From assembly GCA_031308135.1 (NCBI GenBank), contig JAHLJT010008756.1, positions 62,353,317 through 62,417,316 on the forward strand: a stretch of 64,000 nt of DNA. The letters are read 5' to 3'. The notes below the pieces were generated by a model. It had not been told where the DNA came from. It ran no database searches and was given only the letters and a program-made list of their open reading frames with translations. Shown piece after piece: positions 11,991 to 22,919 of the stretch (the first letter of the stretch is position 1; the number at the start of each line of letters is the position of its first letter). The translations under genes were made by a program, and so were the position numbers. This DNA comes from Acheta domesticus (Eukaryota; Arthropoda; Insecta; Orthoptera; Gryllidae).

Positions 11991-12798
11991 TTTAGACTAA
12001 CTGTAGAGTAAATGAATTTATTTGGGTGCGTTCATCGATTTCAAAGACCTTGCCACAGTTTGCGTTTTCCCCCCTTTTCTGTATGATAAAATACTCGGGT
12101 AATGTAAGAAATTTCTCTGTATTATACTTTTTTAAACCAGCCAGAAGAAATGCAACAAGACATGCAGTGCACTTCACTGAGGTGAATAATTACTTTAATT
12201 ATTTTTCCTGCGAAGTAAATAGGTTACATTCTGTTTGCACAAAAATATTTTTCATTCCAAGCACGCTTCTCCTGAATTTTATGAAGAAAGGTTAATGCAG
12301 GTTTTAACAAGAAAGATTAAATATTGTTAATTTTAATTGCACATTAAAGTGCATATTTCAGAATTTTTAGGTCATAAATGTATAATTTTAAAAGCAAATT
12401 TCGAGATGTTTTAAGGCATAAAATTCCTCTCCCTAGTTAATATCATCTCGAAAACACGAAGTATAAAGTCAAAGGAATGCATCACGTAAAATTATTTTCA
12501 AAGATTCGAATTCTGGTTGGAGATGGTCAAGACACCTGCGTGTCGTTAGCGCAGGTGTTAGAAGAGACGAGTATTCTTATCGGTTGTGGATGGAAGATCC
12601 GGGTAAGACATGGCTACTTTCACTACGTGTTTTGGTGGTGAAGTCTTGCACCACCACATACAGTACCATCATTCATTCGTCTCTTAACATTATGGCAGAG
12701 TCACATTGGTTTGTTTCCGAATATTTCTATAACCTCTCTCTCGGCCCATCTTCTCAGAGTTCCATTGGATTCTACAAGTATATGTTTCTTTTTTAAAC
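11991..12798. other. No recognisable feature
   Basis: AT-rich DNA without coding signature between a SINE fragment and the AT tail of the next LINE. Confidence 0.4.

Positions 12799-12853
<55 letters not shown>
12799..12853 (-). repeat. (TA)n tract, probable LINE 3' tail
   Basis: About 26 uninterrupted TA dinucleotides. They start just 12 bp beyond the stop codon of the minus-strand RTE-like LINE, on its 3' side. RTE-type elements commonly end in short simple repeats soon after the stop, so this is best read as the element's tail, perhaps lengthened later by slippage. Confidence 0.75.
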
Positions 12854-12855
<2 letters not shown>

Positions 12856-12864
12856 GCGAGTTTT

Positions 12865-15729
12865 TTACGGCTGACGCCGCATCTCGCTTCCCGATCTCCA
12901 TTTTTCTCTATCATCCCAATCTCCTTCCTGCAGTCCTCTGGCAGCCATCGCGTCTTGTACGTCTTGGGCCCAGCTTCTTGGTGGTCGACCCCGTTTTCTT
13001 CTCTCGGGAGGAATCCATTTCCATATTAATTTAGGCCATCTAAACTCCTCCATTCTTTCTCGATGACCATACCAGAGGAAGCGTTTGGTTTCAATTTTGT
13101 CGATAATATTTCGTTTAACGCCCATAATATCCCTTATTCTCTCATTACGCACATGTTCCAGTTTGGAAATGCCACTGCTTCTTCTCCAAAAATCCATTTC
13201 AAGTGCAAGAAGTCTGTCTCGTTCTCTTTTATTCAGTTCCCAAACTTCTGCACCATAGGTAGTAATACTTTCAACCACTGAGGAGTAAATGATCTGCTTT
13301 GTTCTTTTTTTTATTTCGTCATTCCACAGAATGGGGTTTAGTTGCCGTATCGCTCGTTTACCTTGTCCAATTTTATTATTAATGTCATCACTGCTTTTAC
13401 CATTACATGATAAAGTGACCCCTAAATATTTAAAAGTTTTACAACCTTTAATTTTTTCAGTCTCTATCTCTATATCTTCCAGCTCGTCATCTCCCACTTT
13501 CAAATACTCAGTTTTAGACATATTAATCTTTAGGCCCCATTTATCATATTCGTCTTTCAACTTACGGAGCATGTAACTCAAGTCATCCATATCCCCGGCC
13601 ACGATGACCTGATCGTCGGCAAAGAGTAGGGTATACATAATTTCACCACCGACTGGAATGCCCATACCACTACATTTCCTCTTCCACTCTCCTAGGGCTT
13701 CCTCTAAATAGATCTTAAAAAGTGTCGGTGCCATAGTACATCCCTGTCGAAGGCCCTTCGTAACCAGGAATTCTGAGGAAACTTTATTGCCTATTTTGAC
13801 CATGCTCATACAGTTGCTGTAAAATTCTTTTACGGCTCTAACATAAGTTGTCGACACTCCATTCTTATATAAACTGGTCCACAACTTGTTTTGTGGGACA
13901 GTGTCGTAAGCCTTGTGTAGATCTACAAAAGCTAGATGAGTTGTTAAACCTCTACAAACTCTTTTTTCAATCAGGTTTCGTAATGTAAATATCCCATCTA
14001 TACATGAGCGCCCTGGTCTAAATCCATTTTGTTCTTCAGAATCCTTCACTTCCCTCTCTATTCTGTCTTTCAAGATACGGCCGTAAAGCCTAGCTAATGA
14101 CGGCATTACACTGATTCCACGATAGTTGGAACAGTCTTTCCTATTACCTTTCTTATACAGAGAAGTGATTATTGCAGTTTTCCACTCTCGAGGTACGATA
14201 TCCCCTTTTAGACACTTATCATACATCTTGGCCAGGATCTCGTAGAGTATAATTGGTGCGGACTTTATTAATTCGTTATAGATATTACCAAGACCAGGTG
14301 CTCGGCCGTTCTTACTTAATTTTACAGCTCTGATTACTTCTTGAGTCGTTACCGGTGGGATGTGTAAATTTTCTTCATTTGTACTATTCTCATTTACCAT
14401 GTCCAGCAAAAAGTTTGGTCTATCTTCAGTAAGCAGTGCCTTATAATATTCCCTCCACTCTTCCATGCTTATTGGGCTAATACCTGCACAGTCATTATTT
14501 TGTTTTCTCATTGACTTCAGTATGCCCCATGCTTTATTTGCTCTAGTGTTACCAAAACATTTTTCTATATCCTCCCCTATATTTTGCCATATCTCGTTTT
14601 TTGCTGCCGTAACTGCTTTTTGCGATTCTTTCCTCCTATCTCTATATATTTGAAGGTCTTCGTCACATTTTGTAGCGAGCCACTTATTATAAGCCATTTT
14701 CTTCTTATATACTAACTTTTCTAGACTTTCATTCCACCACATTTCTTTTTTCCTATTCCTTGCATGTTGTTGTTCTCGTTCTCCTAATGCCTCGAAGGCA
14801 GATTCGTGTATCTTCTTCTTAACTACCTCATACATTTTAGTAGCAGAATCATCTGCAACGTCACACAGTTTTGTGGCTAATCTCATTTTATAAAGAAAAC
14901 AAGTAGACTCATCTTGAAGTTTTTGCAAATTATAATTTATTTTTAAAATATTGTTACCATCTTCAATTTTGTAAGTATTTTTTGTACTTTTAAAAGGAAA
15001 GAAAATTCTGGACACCAGTAAATGATGATCTGATCCACACTCAAGGCCTCTCAATACTCTTACGTCTTTTATCCATAATTTTGACTTTTGTCTTAATATA
15101 ATATAATCAATCATAGATCTTAAATTCCGAGTTGGTTGTATCCAGGTATACTGATGTATCTGTTTATGCTTGAACCAACCATTCATTATTCTGAGAGTAT
15201 TTTGATGACAAAATTCTATCAACCTCTCTCCATTATTATTTATTGTATTTTCCCCATGTTGCCCTACTATAGGATCGGCAATTCTCCATCCAGTGCGAGC
15301 ATTTAAATCACCGAGTAATAAAAGTTCTTTTCGATCACTTACTTTCTCCAGTGATTTTGTCAATTCTATATAAAATAAATCCTTACTTGCAATATCGGCA
15401 TCATCATTTGGCGCATAAGCAACTATAATAGTAATTACATGGCTTTTAATCTCCAATTGCATCTTCAAAATTCTATCATTAATTTGTTCCCAGCTGGTGA
15501 TATTGTTTTTATATTTATTTTTGATAGCTATAGAAACCCCACTTCGAGCTCTCTCTTCCTTAGGCACCCCACTATAAATGTGGATGTACCCATTCCTTTC
15601 TTCCGTACCCCCTCCTTTTTTCTTAGTTTCTGTGAATCCTACTATGTCCACATCATACTTTTTGATTTCTCTAAATACCTCCTCAGTTTTCGTGGCAATT
15701 CCCTGAACGTTCCATGTTCCGATATTCAA
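12865..15729 (-). CDS. Endonuclease/reverse transcriptase of RTE-like LINE, intact frame
   Basis: A 954-residue polyprotein that starts at a natural ATG and has no frameshift or premature stop. The N-terminal APE endonuclease is complete: TWNVQG (Asn7), FTET (Glu34), GDLNARTG (Asp141, Asn143), Asp208 and SDHH (234-237). The reverse transcriptase spans about residues 500-740: FVDLHKAYD (601-609, Asp603), GLRQGCTMAPTLF (659-671) and the FADD active site (703-706). The C-terminal third holds YLGVTLS, YGAEVW, WYGHRERM and an RRKRGRPPRSW block, as in insect proteins often mis-annotated as craniofacial development protein 2-like. The usual P-D-G-I motif upstream of the RT core reads PGLGNI (479-484), so one conserved Asp is changed. 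With all catalytic residues present it could be a recently active copy. Confidence 0.88.
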   Translation of the reverse strand: MNIGTWNVQGIATKTEEVFREIKKYDVDIVGFTETKKKGGGTEERNGYIHIYSGVPKEERARSGVSIAIKNKYKNNITSWEQINDRILKMQLEIKSHVITIIVAYAPNDDADIASKDLFYIELTKSLEKVSDRKELLLLGDLNARTGWRIADPIVGQHGENTINNNGERLIEFCHQNTLRIMNGWFKHKQIHQYTWIQPTRNLRSMIDYIILRQKSKLWIKDVRVLRGLECGSDHHLLVSRIFFPFKSTKNTYKIEDGNNILKINYNLQKLQDESTCFLYKMRLATKLCDVADDSATKMYEVVKKKIHESAFEALGEREQQHARNRKKEMWWNESLEKLVYKKKMAYNKWLATKCDEDLQIYRDRRKESQKAVTAAKNEIWQNIGEDIEKCFGNTRANKAWGILKSMRKQNNDCAGISPISMEEWREYYKALLTEDRPNFLLDMVNENSTNEENLHIPPVTTQEVIRAVKLSKNGRAPGLGNIYNELIKSAPIILYEILAKMYDKCLKGDIVPREWKTAIITSLYKKGNRKDCSNYRGISVMPSLARLYGRILKDRIEREVKDSEEQNGFRPGRSCIDGIFTLRNLIEKRVCRGLTTHLAFVDLHKAYDTVPQNKLWTSLYKNGVSTTYVRAVKEFYSNCMSMVKIGNKVSSEFLVTKGLRQGCTMAPTLFKIYLEEALGEWKRKCSGMGIPVGGEIMYTLLFADDQVIVAGDMDDLSYMLRKLKDEYDKWGLKINMSKTEYLKVGDDELEDIEIETEKIKGCKTFKYLGVTLSCNGKSSDDINNKIGQGKRAIRQLNPILWNDEIKKRTKQIIYSSVVESITTYGAEVWELNKRERDRLLALEMDFWRRSSGISKLEHVRNERIRDIMGVKRNIIDKIETKRFLWYGHRERMEEFRWPKLIWKWIPPERRKRGRPPRSWAQDVQDAMAARGLQEGDWDDREKWRSGSEMRRQP

Positions 15730-16328
15730 AGTCCGTTTCCGCGCATGTTTTCGTCTTGATGATCCATCCTGATCCGAGGCTTTGCCGGGAAGTTTTGCAG
15801 TTTATTTCATTTTTTAAGGGTGATGGAGTGCAGGTCAGACGCCCCAACCCCCAACCTGGAGGACCAGAGATTTTCTTTTTGGGGTTACTTTCCCCTAGAC
15901 AAGTTGGCTTCCCTCTCGCCTATAGAGTCCTGTCCACCCTACCTCCATAAGAAATAGGAAGAAAAGAGATTCGAAGAAGAAGAAGAAAAGAGCGAGTATA
16001 CAAGAAAAGTAGAAGAAGCGAAATGAATGACTCCCTAGCCCTCGCAACCTAATAGCATCGGGGTCGAACAACACAAGTTAAACATTTATTAAAACATAAT
16101 TTAATGCATATTACACATTGTTCGTAATTTTTGCTTTCATGACATATTTTAATATTTTTCACAATAATTATCTTCGGTGATTAATTGTATTCCTACTTTC
16201 GGCTTTTACACATTTCCGTCTCCACAGTATATTACTCAAATGAGTACCTCTGGAAAGCAAGTGGCCGCAATTGTTTGCCCCCGCCCCCCCCCAAAAAAAC
16301 AAACAAACCGCAGACTGCTCTGATAAGT

Positions 16329-16660
16329 ATTTTCCATGGTTTGTCCCATCAACACCAGTGAATGCCAGAGCAGTACCCTAACTAACGGGCGACGGACCTC
16401 GCGCGCATTTTCCTTCTTCTTCCTTTTCCTACCCTCACCCCTTACTTACCACAAACACTTACACTTACATGCACTACACTGACACATGCCGAGAGATCGG
16501 TCGGAAGTTGAGAGATTGATCCGGTGAAGGCGGTGCCTTTCTAGAGGGAGATACTTGGATGGGGGAAGATAACTGCCACATTCCGAGGAAAACAAGCACT
16601 ATACTTTCGGGACCAACGAGTTTGCCAGTTGCCCAGAATCACCAATCAACCAATCAATAT
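16329..16660 (+). mobile_element. SINE-A copy, 5'-truncated
   Basis: Plus-strand copy beginning in the body (TTTTCCATGGTTTGTCCCATC). It runs through the GAATGCCAGAGCAGTACCC, the GCGCGCATTTTCCTTC block and the CACTTACATGCACTAC segment to the 3' end ATCACCAATCAACCAATCAA. The tRNA-like head is missing. Confidence 0.8.
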
Positions 16661-17237
16661 CAAACACAAGTCTGTATCGAGTTGTATTTTCCAGCTCTAA
16701 ATTAAGATTTATGAATAAGAAGCCCCGGATCAGTCGGGAAGAGCCAATTCGTTGCCAGGCGGGAATGCGAGACCTGACAACCGCGCGGTGGCATATGGCG
16801 CAGGTAGAAGTGCAAGTGCGTTTTGCATACAGATGGCGGCCTCCCTTACGTCAGCGGTAGGCTGTCCTTATGAGACCACTGTCAAAGCCCGCTGTGACTT
16901 ATTTGCTGGTGGCATGCCAGCCTCCTTAAAAGGTGGTGGCCGAATTTGACATTTGGGACAGTACACGTCACTAACGACACTATTATTTCGCTCCATTCAG
17001 CAGCTCATTTCGATTTAGAAATTGTGATTTTCTTCTTTTTCTTCTTCTTCTTTTTCAATTGTTACTAATATTTATACAATCGTTTTCGCCATCTTATCAG
17101 TATCACCGTTCTTGGTTTGACAATATTTTAGGAATAAGCTTCCGTTACGTTAAATGACAGCCTCTTCGTGTCAGTCAAATGAAGTAGATCCTTTTAAAAT
17201 AGTTTTTGGCCTGCTCAAACAATAAACAGCCCCAATC

Positions 17238-17238
<1 letters not shown>
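16661..17238. other. No recognisable gene
   Basis: Contains a moderately GC-rich patch at 16735-16950 and a short TTC run at 17030-17055. I see no motif, tRNA box or exon signature. Confidence 0.35.
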
Positions 17239-17276
<38 letters not shown>

Positions 17277-17290
17277 CATTATTATTATTA
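17239..17290. repeat. (TTA)n microsatellite
   Basis: About 16 TTA/ATT units with one interruption. It is preceded by an AATAAA at about 17221, so it may be the tail of a very short or decayed LINE like the one ending at 5820. That link is not proven. Confidence 0.8.
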
Positions 17291-18018
17291 GGGTTTTCGT
17301 AGAGAAAGAAATTTGAGCTTTCTACTCAATCAAATTTCGTGATTTTTGTTTAAAATGAAAGCCGGTGTACCCTAAATGTGTTACCGTTTGCCCTTATCAA
17401 CATCAACCACACAACACTAAATTTTAATGATATATTTTAAAAGTTAAGGAATGAATGCTTTTTACCGTCATTTATGTCATATCTAAGACCGTTGGGTGTG
17501 CTGCAATTGATAATATATCACAAGCAGTCGGCATTTCGTGAGGTTAGTGCGGAGAAGATATAGAGCTTTTCGAGTTCGAAAAATGAGTGTTTTTAAATTC
17601 AAATACTTTAAAAACATAATGTCCGACAATAGTTGGACATGACGTGTCTCTTAACAAAAGACTGAGTGTTTACGATTATGAGACGCATTACGTTTTTAAA
17701 TTAAGGTGGATAGCAGAATTCCCTGTTGTAGTCCACTGCAACATACACGTACAGATATTGGTGAACATACAAGTAAAAGAACATTCTTGTAAAACACTTC
17801 AATTAGGAATCCAGAGGTATGTTTAGATTTACGTTCACACTGATTATGGATTGTATTGTTTCAGAATTTGTTACCCGGCCTCATTTACTTAGTCTTTAAG
17901 CATAAATACTGAACGACATGAAATATTTTTTGACGTTTTCAATTTTCCTTAGAGTGCATATCTCTCGTCACTTTTCTACACTTCTTCTACACGTTGTATT
18001 CGCAGGGGTTCAGGTACT
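17291..18018. other. No recognisable feature
   Basis: AT-rich unique-looking DNA between two TTA microsatellites, without coding signature. Confidence 0.4.
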
Positions 18019-18023
18019 TGTTG

Positions 18024-18068
<45 letters not shown>

Positions 18069-18072
18069 TATT
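18019..18072. repeat. (TTG)n(TTA)n microsatellite
   Basis: A few TTG units pass into about 14 TTA units. No LINE-like sequence was recognised on either side. Confidence 0.8.
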
Positions 18073-18419
18073 TCAGACACGCGAAAAAGTCGAAAACGAT
18101 TCTTTGATATTTCAACATCTCTTCAATTGATAAGTAAATCGACATTCGGTCACCGAAAACACTTAATTTCACAACATTATTATGTCAATCTATGAAACTT
18201 CCTCTAGATAATTTAAGAATAATGTTCATGATTTTCATGGAATGTACTTTATTTTTACGATTACCAAAAGGGAAAGTTCAATCGTTTGTTGATCACCTCA
18301 TAACAGCTATGCAGTAAATGTTGGAGAACAGGTAGTCGTCATGAAAGTACCAGAAAATTCTTTGCCTGATATTGAAGCCTTTCCCAAAGCCTTGATTCTC
18401 ATATTTTACTTTGGACTAG

Positions 18420-18715
18420 GAACTCTGCAGCAGGAGCAGAAGGAGGAATTGGCAGAAAGAGGTGGAGAAGAGGAGACAGAGGAGGAGAAGAAAGAGGAGG
18501 AGAAAAGGAGGAGGAGAAAGAGGAAGGAGATGGAGGAGGAAGGGGAGGAGATGGAGGAGGAAGGGGAGGAGATGGAGGAGGAAGGGGAGGAGATGGAGGA
18601 GGAAGGGGAGGAGATGGAGGAGGAAGAGGAGGAGATGGAGGAGGAAGAGGAGGAGATGGAGGAGGAGGAGGAGAGGAGAAAGAAGCAAAAGGAAGAAGAG
18701 AAGAAAAACAAACAG
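18420..18715 (+). repeat. Purine-rich 21-bp minisatellite
   Basis: Tandem units of 21 bp built on GATGGAGGAGGAAGGGGAGG, about seven fairly regular copies at 18525-18665, flanked by looser GGA-rich sequence. The unit length is a multiple of three, so frames stay open and give Glu/Met/Gly, Arg/Trp or Leu/Pro-type repeats. These are not genes. The array directly abuts a CpG-rich segment. Confidence 0.88.
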
Positions 18716-18734
18716 ATGGACGGCAAGGAAGTGC

Positions 18735-18910
18735 CTGAGTAGCGGAGTGCGCCCCTCTTCCCCTGGCAGGAATGCGCTGTCACCGGCGCCGCGCGCACCG
18801 GATGTGGAACGTGAGCGCAGACGACGCGCCGCGTCCTTCGCCGCGCGCGGGCCCCGGCGCCCACGCTTCTCTCCCCGCGCCGGGCTCCCGCTGCGGGCGC
18901 TCCTCCACTC
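18735..18910. promoter_or_regulatory. CpG-rich segment
   Basis: About 175 bp with very high GC (CCGCGCGCGGGCCCCGGCGC-type sequence) next to the purine minisatellite, followed by a small palindrome at 18927-18944 (TATCGTAAAACGATA). It could be a promoter-type CpG island or simply unusual repeat flank. No transcript signals are recognisable. Confidence 0.3.
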
Positions 18911-19271
18911 ACAGTTTTTGCTTGGCGTATCGTAAAACGATACGAGGCAACCAGGTAAGCTGCATCGTGTCAAGTGGAAAGAGACGGCACATTACGTTTT
19001 AATCATCACGATAAATGGAAATGGATCCGAATCGTAAAAGCCGAGTGTGCGTTATATTTTCTTAACGCTATACCTTCTTGATTGCCATTTGTTCGACTAG
19101 AGCTACCCACCAAATAAGGTGTTGCATTTTGGAAATACTATGCATACATGCAGCTTGAACTGCCGCTAGTTGACATTAAACTCCATTTATCCCGATCACG
19201 TGACTTCTGTTGTGCACAATATGTTGTCCACAATTCCGGTGGATTATTGTTTTCTCGTGTAACTCTGCCTT

Positions 19272-19427
19272 CGAGGGTAGCTCATTGGTCAGCGTGCTCG
19301 CTTTCCATGACGCCACCCCGGCTTCGATTCCCGGTCTGGCAATGCGTTTTCCCTACAATGTCCCAGTATATGTTACTGTGTGAAGATGAGAAAGCTTCTC
19401 AGGTTGAGAAGAATACGGCGTAGGGAT
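19272..19427 (+). mobile_element. tRNA-derived SINE (family F), partial
   Basis: tRNA-like head with an A-box-like TAGCTCATTGGTCAGCGTG (19278-19296) and a B-box-like GCTTCGATTCC (19320-19330), then a short body GTGAAGATGAGAAAGCTTCTC. The head and the GTGAAGATG segment are shared with the copy at 60704-60995. It ends at the left target duplication of the following hAT element. Confidence 0.6.
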
Positions 19428-19435
19428 GTCTAAGT

Positions 19436-20379
19436 CAGGGCCGTCAAACGGAGCACGTACGTGCTCGGAGCGCGCTTGCGCTCCGCTAGGGCACGCAGGG
19501 CCCGCGGCCGAGGGAAGCTCGCGCTCCGATTTCTCAGGGATGCACGATTTCTCAGAGATGCGCAGGCAGTCATGGCGGGGCGCAAGAAGACGTATAAAAA
19601 GTTTGTCCGAGTGGGCTCTTATATACTGCAAAATGTAACTTGTGCTCTCCAAATAATTTTTAAAACGTTTGTATTATTTTAAAATGTTTTTAGGAAAGTT
19701 TTCATAAATGCAATTTTGTATTGGGTAAAAGTGTTTAAAACTTAGTGTATTTTAATATTACATAATGTATCCGATTTTACATCTTATTATATATTTTTAC
19801 TGTTTTCATTACATATTTATGAACGTTTTTTCACGTTTTTTGACTTTCTACATATTTTTCCGGACTCTATTCATCATTATTCTATAATTTTTAAGTGCTT
19901 TTATTGCGTTCATTTTCACACGAAAGATATGCACATCGTATTTCTTTAAATGTTTATTTTCAATAATAGTTTCAGTGCTTTTCTGAAATTATGATATACA
20001 ATATTTATCTTGACTTAATATATATTTTGATTTATATTTATTTTCTCACAAATATTCATTAGAATTAATAATTCTCTTATATTGCTTTCTCTAACACTAA
20101 GTAGAAACGTGCGTTAATACTTCCGTGGTGTAATGATCAGTGCTTGTATGACTGCAGTTTTTATTTACATGTCAATTTCCACTTAAAGTTCGTAAAAATT
20201 AATAAATGTCTCTTTATGATATACCAACCGGTGTGTTTCACCCAACTCGCCACATTCGCACGATGTTTTCTCACCCCTGCTTCCCGCCTGTAACTCGAGT
20301 GACTTCGCTAAGCTGATATCGCCGCGTGCCCCAAACCTTTGCGAAGGCCATTCGCGTGCTCGTTCGTCTGACGGCCCTG
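19436..20379. mobile_element. Non-autonomous hAT transposon with perfect 8-bp target duplication
   Basis: A 944-bp element flanked on both sides by GTCTAAGT (19428-19435 and 20380-20387), the 8-bp duplication expected of the hAT superfamily. The ends are inverted: left CAGGGCCGTCAAACGGAGCA, right (read inward on the minus strand) CAGGGCCGTCAGACGAACGA. The next bases, GCACG, also match. The ends are GC-rich, the interior is AT-rich and there is no transposase, so it depends on a transposase from elsewhere. Confidence 0.92.
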
Positions 20380-20387
20380 GTCTAAGT

Positions 20388-21809
20388 GCTAATCGCACGT
20401 ACCCCGTAATCCATGGCGCAAGAGTTAAGACAGTCTGCTTTAATGATGGACTGATTCGAGTAAGACCTAGGAATTGGGTAATCACTTGCTCATTTGCTTC
20501 CCGAGCTCATATGATTTCTAGAAACCTCCAAGTTGTTGAAAAATCACCAGCGATTTTGTTTAAGAGAAAGCATCAGACATGATATGGACAGAAAAACTAA
20601 ATTATATAGTTTAGGGAGCCAACCGAACATTGTTCAAGGAGTGGGTGGAACACTGGATTCCACTTCAGAAGGTAAATGTTGTCACTTGATTAAATATGAA
20701 TCGTTCATGGGATGCAATACTAATCCAAGGAAAAATATGAATTTTGTATTATTGCCGTTCTTTTAAAACATTTTATAAACATTATAAGTGCACTTTTCCC
20801 AAATTTGGGTTGAATCTCTAAGTATACTATTAGATAGATAGATAGATAGATAGATAAATTGAGATAAATTTATTATTTCAGGTAGTGTGTTTGCCACCTA
20901 AAGGCAGAGTGCCATAATTTATATACATAGTTAATATTACTAATAATACTATTAATATTACATAGTTAACCCGTAAAAGGATTTTTTGCAAATTGCATCA
21001 CGCATGCAAATTTACAAATTGCATCATGCTTGCTATGGATAATGTGGCTTCTCTTGCAGCTGGCCCAAGCCCTTTAGTTATTAAACGTGTGATACTTGCA
21101 TTTCAACTATCAGCAAATCATTAAACATATATCCACATTTTTTGAATCAAAACATTTTTCAAAAGAACGGAGAAAATCTTCATGTACCTTCGTTTCAAAT
21201 AGGAAATCACGCCTTAATCCATTAACTATATTACGGAGGTAACATTAGGGGATAAATAGTTCACAAAATTTGACTGAATCATCTGAACAGTGATACATTC
21301 AAACGGCGGAAGTAGAATAAATAAAAAGTCTAATTATCTCTTGACTCGGTTAGGGAAAACTCATCTTCTAATCTTGTATATACATATATACTTGTATGTA
21401 TATGACATTATTTACATAATTATTTTAGGCAAAAATTGTTAAGACAGCTCCTCTCCCCGCCTTACAGTAGGTACATAGTATCTTTCTGTACAGTACATTT
21501 GGTCAGTAATTTTCGAGAACTACGAAACTGGGACAGGAAAGAGATGTTGATATGAACTCTCGGAGGCATTTTCATTACCTATTCTCCAATGAATCCAACT
21601 AATTCAAATTTTCTTCATTTTCACCATATCCCCACTTTTCTTCATGTTTACGTTTCAATATACTGTCAATGTCGACATCTAGAAACATCTTAATGAGCGA
21701 AGAGAAAACGTTTTAGGCATGTTGTGTGCAGGGAGAGAGCGAGATTTCGCACAGTTAAAATTTATGTTGAGAAGGATTACAGAAAGCAAAAAATTATATG
21801 TAAAATGGG
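20388..21809. other. No recognisable gene; short (TAGA)n
   Basis: Contains a TAGA tetranucleotide run at 20831-20855 and otherwise AT-rich DNA. A pair of near repeats (GCAAATTGCATCACGC and ACAAATTGCATCATGC, about 20988-21028) is the only other local structure. Confidence 0.4.
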
Positions 21810-21837
21810 TTGCAAATATTTTTAAAGCGAGAGTGGT

Positions 21838-21867
21838 ATCGCGGGGGTCTTTGGGACCCCCGCGATC
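21838..21867. other. Perfect GC hairpin in AT-rich DNA
   Basis: CGCGGGGGTC and GACCCCCGCG form a perfect 10-bp stem with a 5-base loop. Related but weaker elements follow at 22020-22035 (GGGACCCCCGC), 22878-22901 (GTGGGGATCT...AGATACCCCAC) and 23036-23058. Stems of this kind occur in the ends of some piggyBac-like elements, and a TTAA lies at 21822-21825. The second end of any such element was not found. Confidence 0.5.
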
Positions 21868-22550
21868 CTTTCTTCCCGCTTGTTGAATTTCCCATGATGG
21901 CTAACCTGACCATTGCTTTAGTATCTTTCTGTTTTTGTATCATGATATTTAGTGTGTTCTCAATTCGCCAATTTAATGAGCTTTATACGTGTAGCAAGCT
22001 GTTGTTTTGTTTGGGGTGCACAGGGACCCCCGCCTTACCTTCTACATTAGCAAAGGTGTCTTCAGGCCTGTACATTCTATTAGTTTGGGAACGTATTGCA
22101 TGCTGTATTTTTACGTTAGGATTCTTCTGCGAAATTAATACTGAAGTATTACGAACATTTTAGGTATAGTTTAAGAAAGGAGTGGAAGACTACGCCAACT
22201 TTTGCCGAAAGCGGGAACAGAATATCGGTACTCACCGTCCTGGAAAGAAGCCGTCTGCACACAATTCCAAAAGACCAGGAGAATGTTTTGTTTGTTTATT
22301 GATTTGGATATGATTGAGAGAATTACAGAATTCACCAACATCAAAATTGGAATGGATTTATAAAAGAATAAAAATGATCGCAGTACTTATAAGACTGACA
22401 AAGGGGAAATAAAGGCGGTAATTGGGCCATGTATTTTGGCTGAGTCTGTGAAATCAGGGCATCAAAACCTTGCTGAATTATAGAATGTAGATAATACGGG
22501 TATTGGAATTTTCCATTTTTGTACTTTTAATTCGAAAAGATTTCCATTTT

Positions 22551-22594
22551 TAATAATAATGATAATAATAACAACAATAATAATAATAGCTATA

Positions 22595-22646
<52 letters not shown>
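22551..22646. repeat. (TAA)n microsatellite
   Basis: About 95 bp of TAA units with interruptions; TAGCTAT occurs twice in it. It produces a poly-Tyr frame on the minus strand that is not a gene. It may be an extended LINE tail in minus orientation, but no LINE sequence was recognised beside it. Confidence 0.85.
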
Positions 22647-22647
<1 letters not shown>

Positions 22648-22919
22648 GCTATGAAAAATGGGCTTGGATGTAACAACACGCGCAGAGCGCAGACCAGTAG
22701 AAACTAACTCCAATTAGAGAAATGTAGATTGAGAATTCATCAGGAAAGCATCTGACTTGTTTAGCAACTAAATTCTTAATAAATTGTTTAATTACACGCA
22801 AAAAGTTGTTAATAATAGAAGAGGAATATTATATTAATTTATTTTTTAATAATTTAGCATATATCATGAAAAAAGTGTGGGGATCTGTAGATACCCCACG
22901 TTACCATTTTGTTTCAAAA

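Larger units (their letters stand above)
12799..16075 (-). mobile_element. RTE-like non-LTR retrotransposon, apparently full-length ORF
   Basis: Minus-strand LINE with a 954-codon frame (12865-15729), a simple TA tail at 12799-12853 and a 5' leader upstream of the ATG. The leader includes a block reading on the minus strand GGTAGGGTGGACAGGACTC (15923-15941) and an AGAAGA-type run near 15960-16015. The 5' limit near 16075 is an estimate. The single ORF, very short 3' UTR and simple-repeat tail fit the RTE group. No target-site duplication was identified. Confidence 0.8.

Noticed and set aside
18341..18973. Glu-rich acidic protein frame and antisense Ser- or Leu-rich frames
   Set aside because: They depend on the 21-bp GGA-rich minisatellite and have no conserved domain or splice context.
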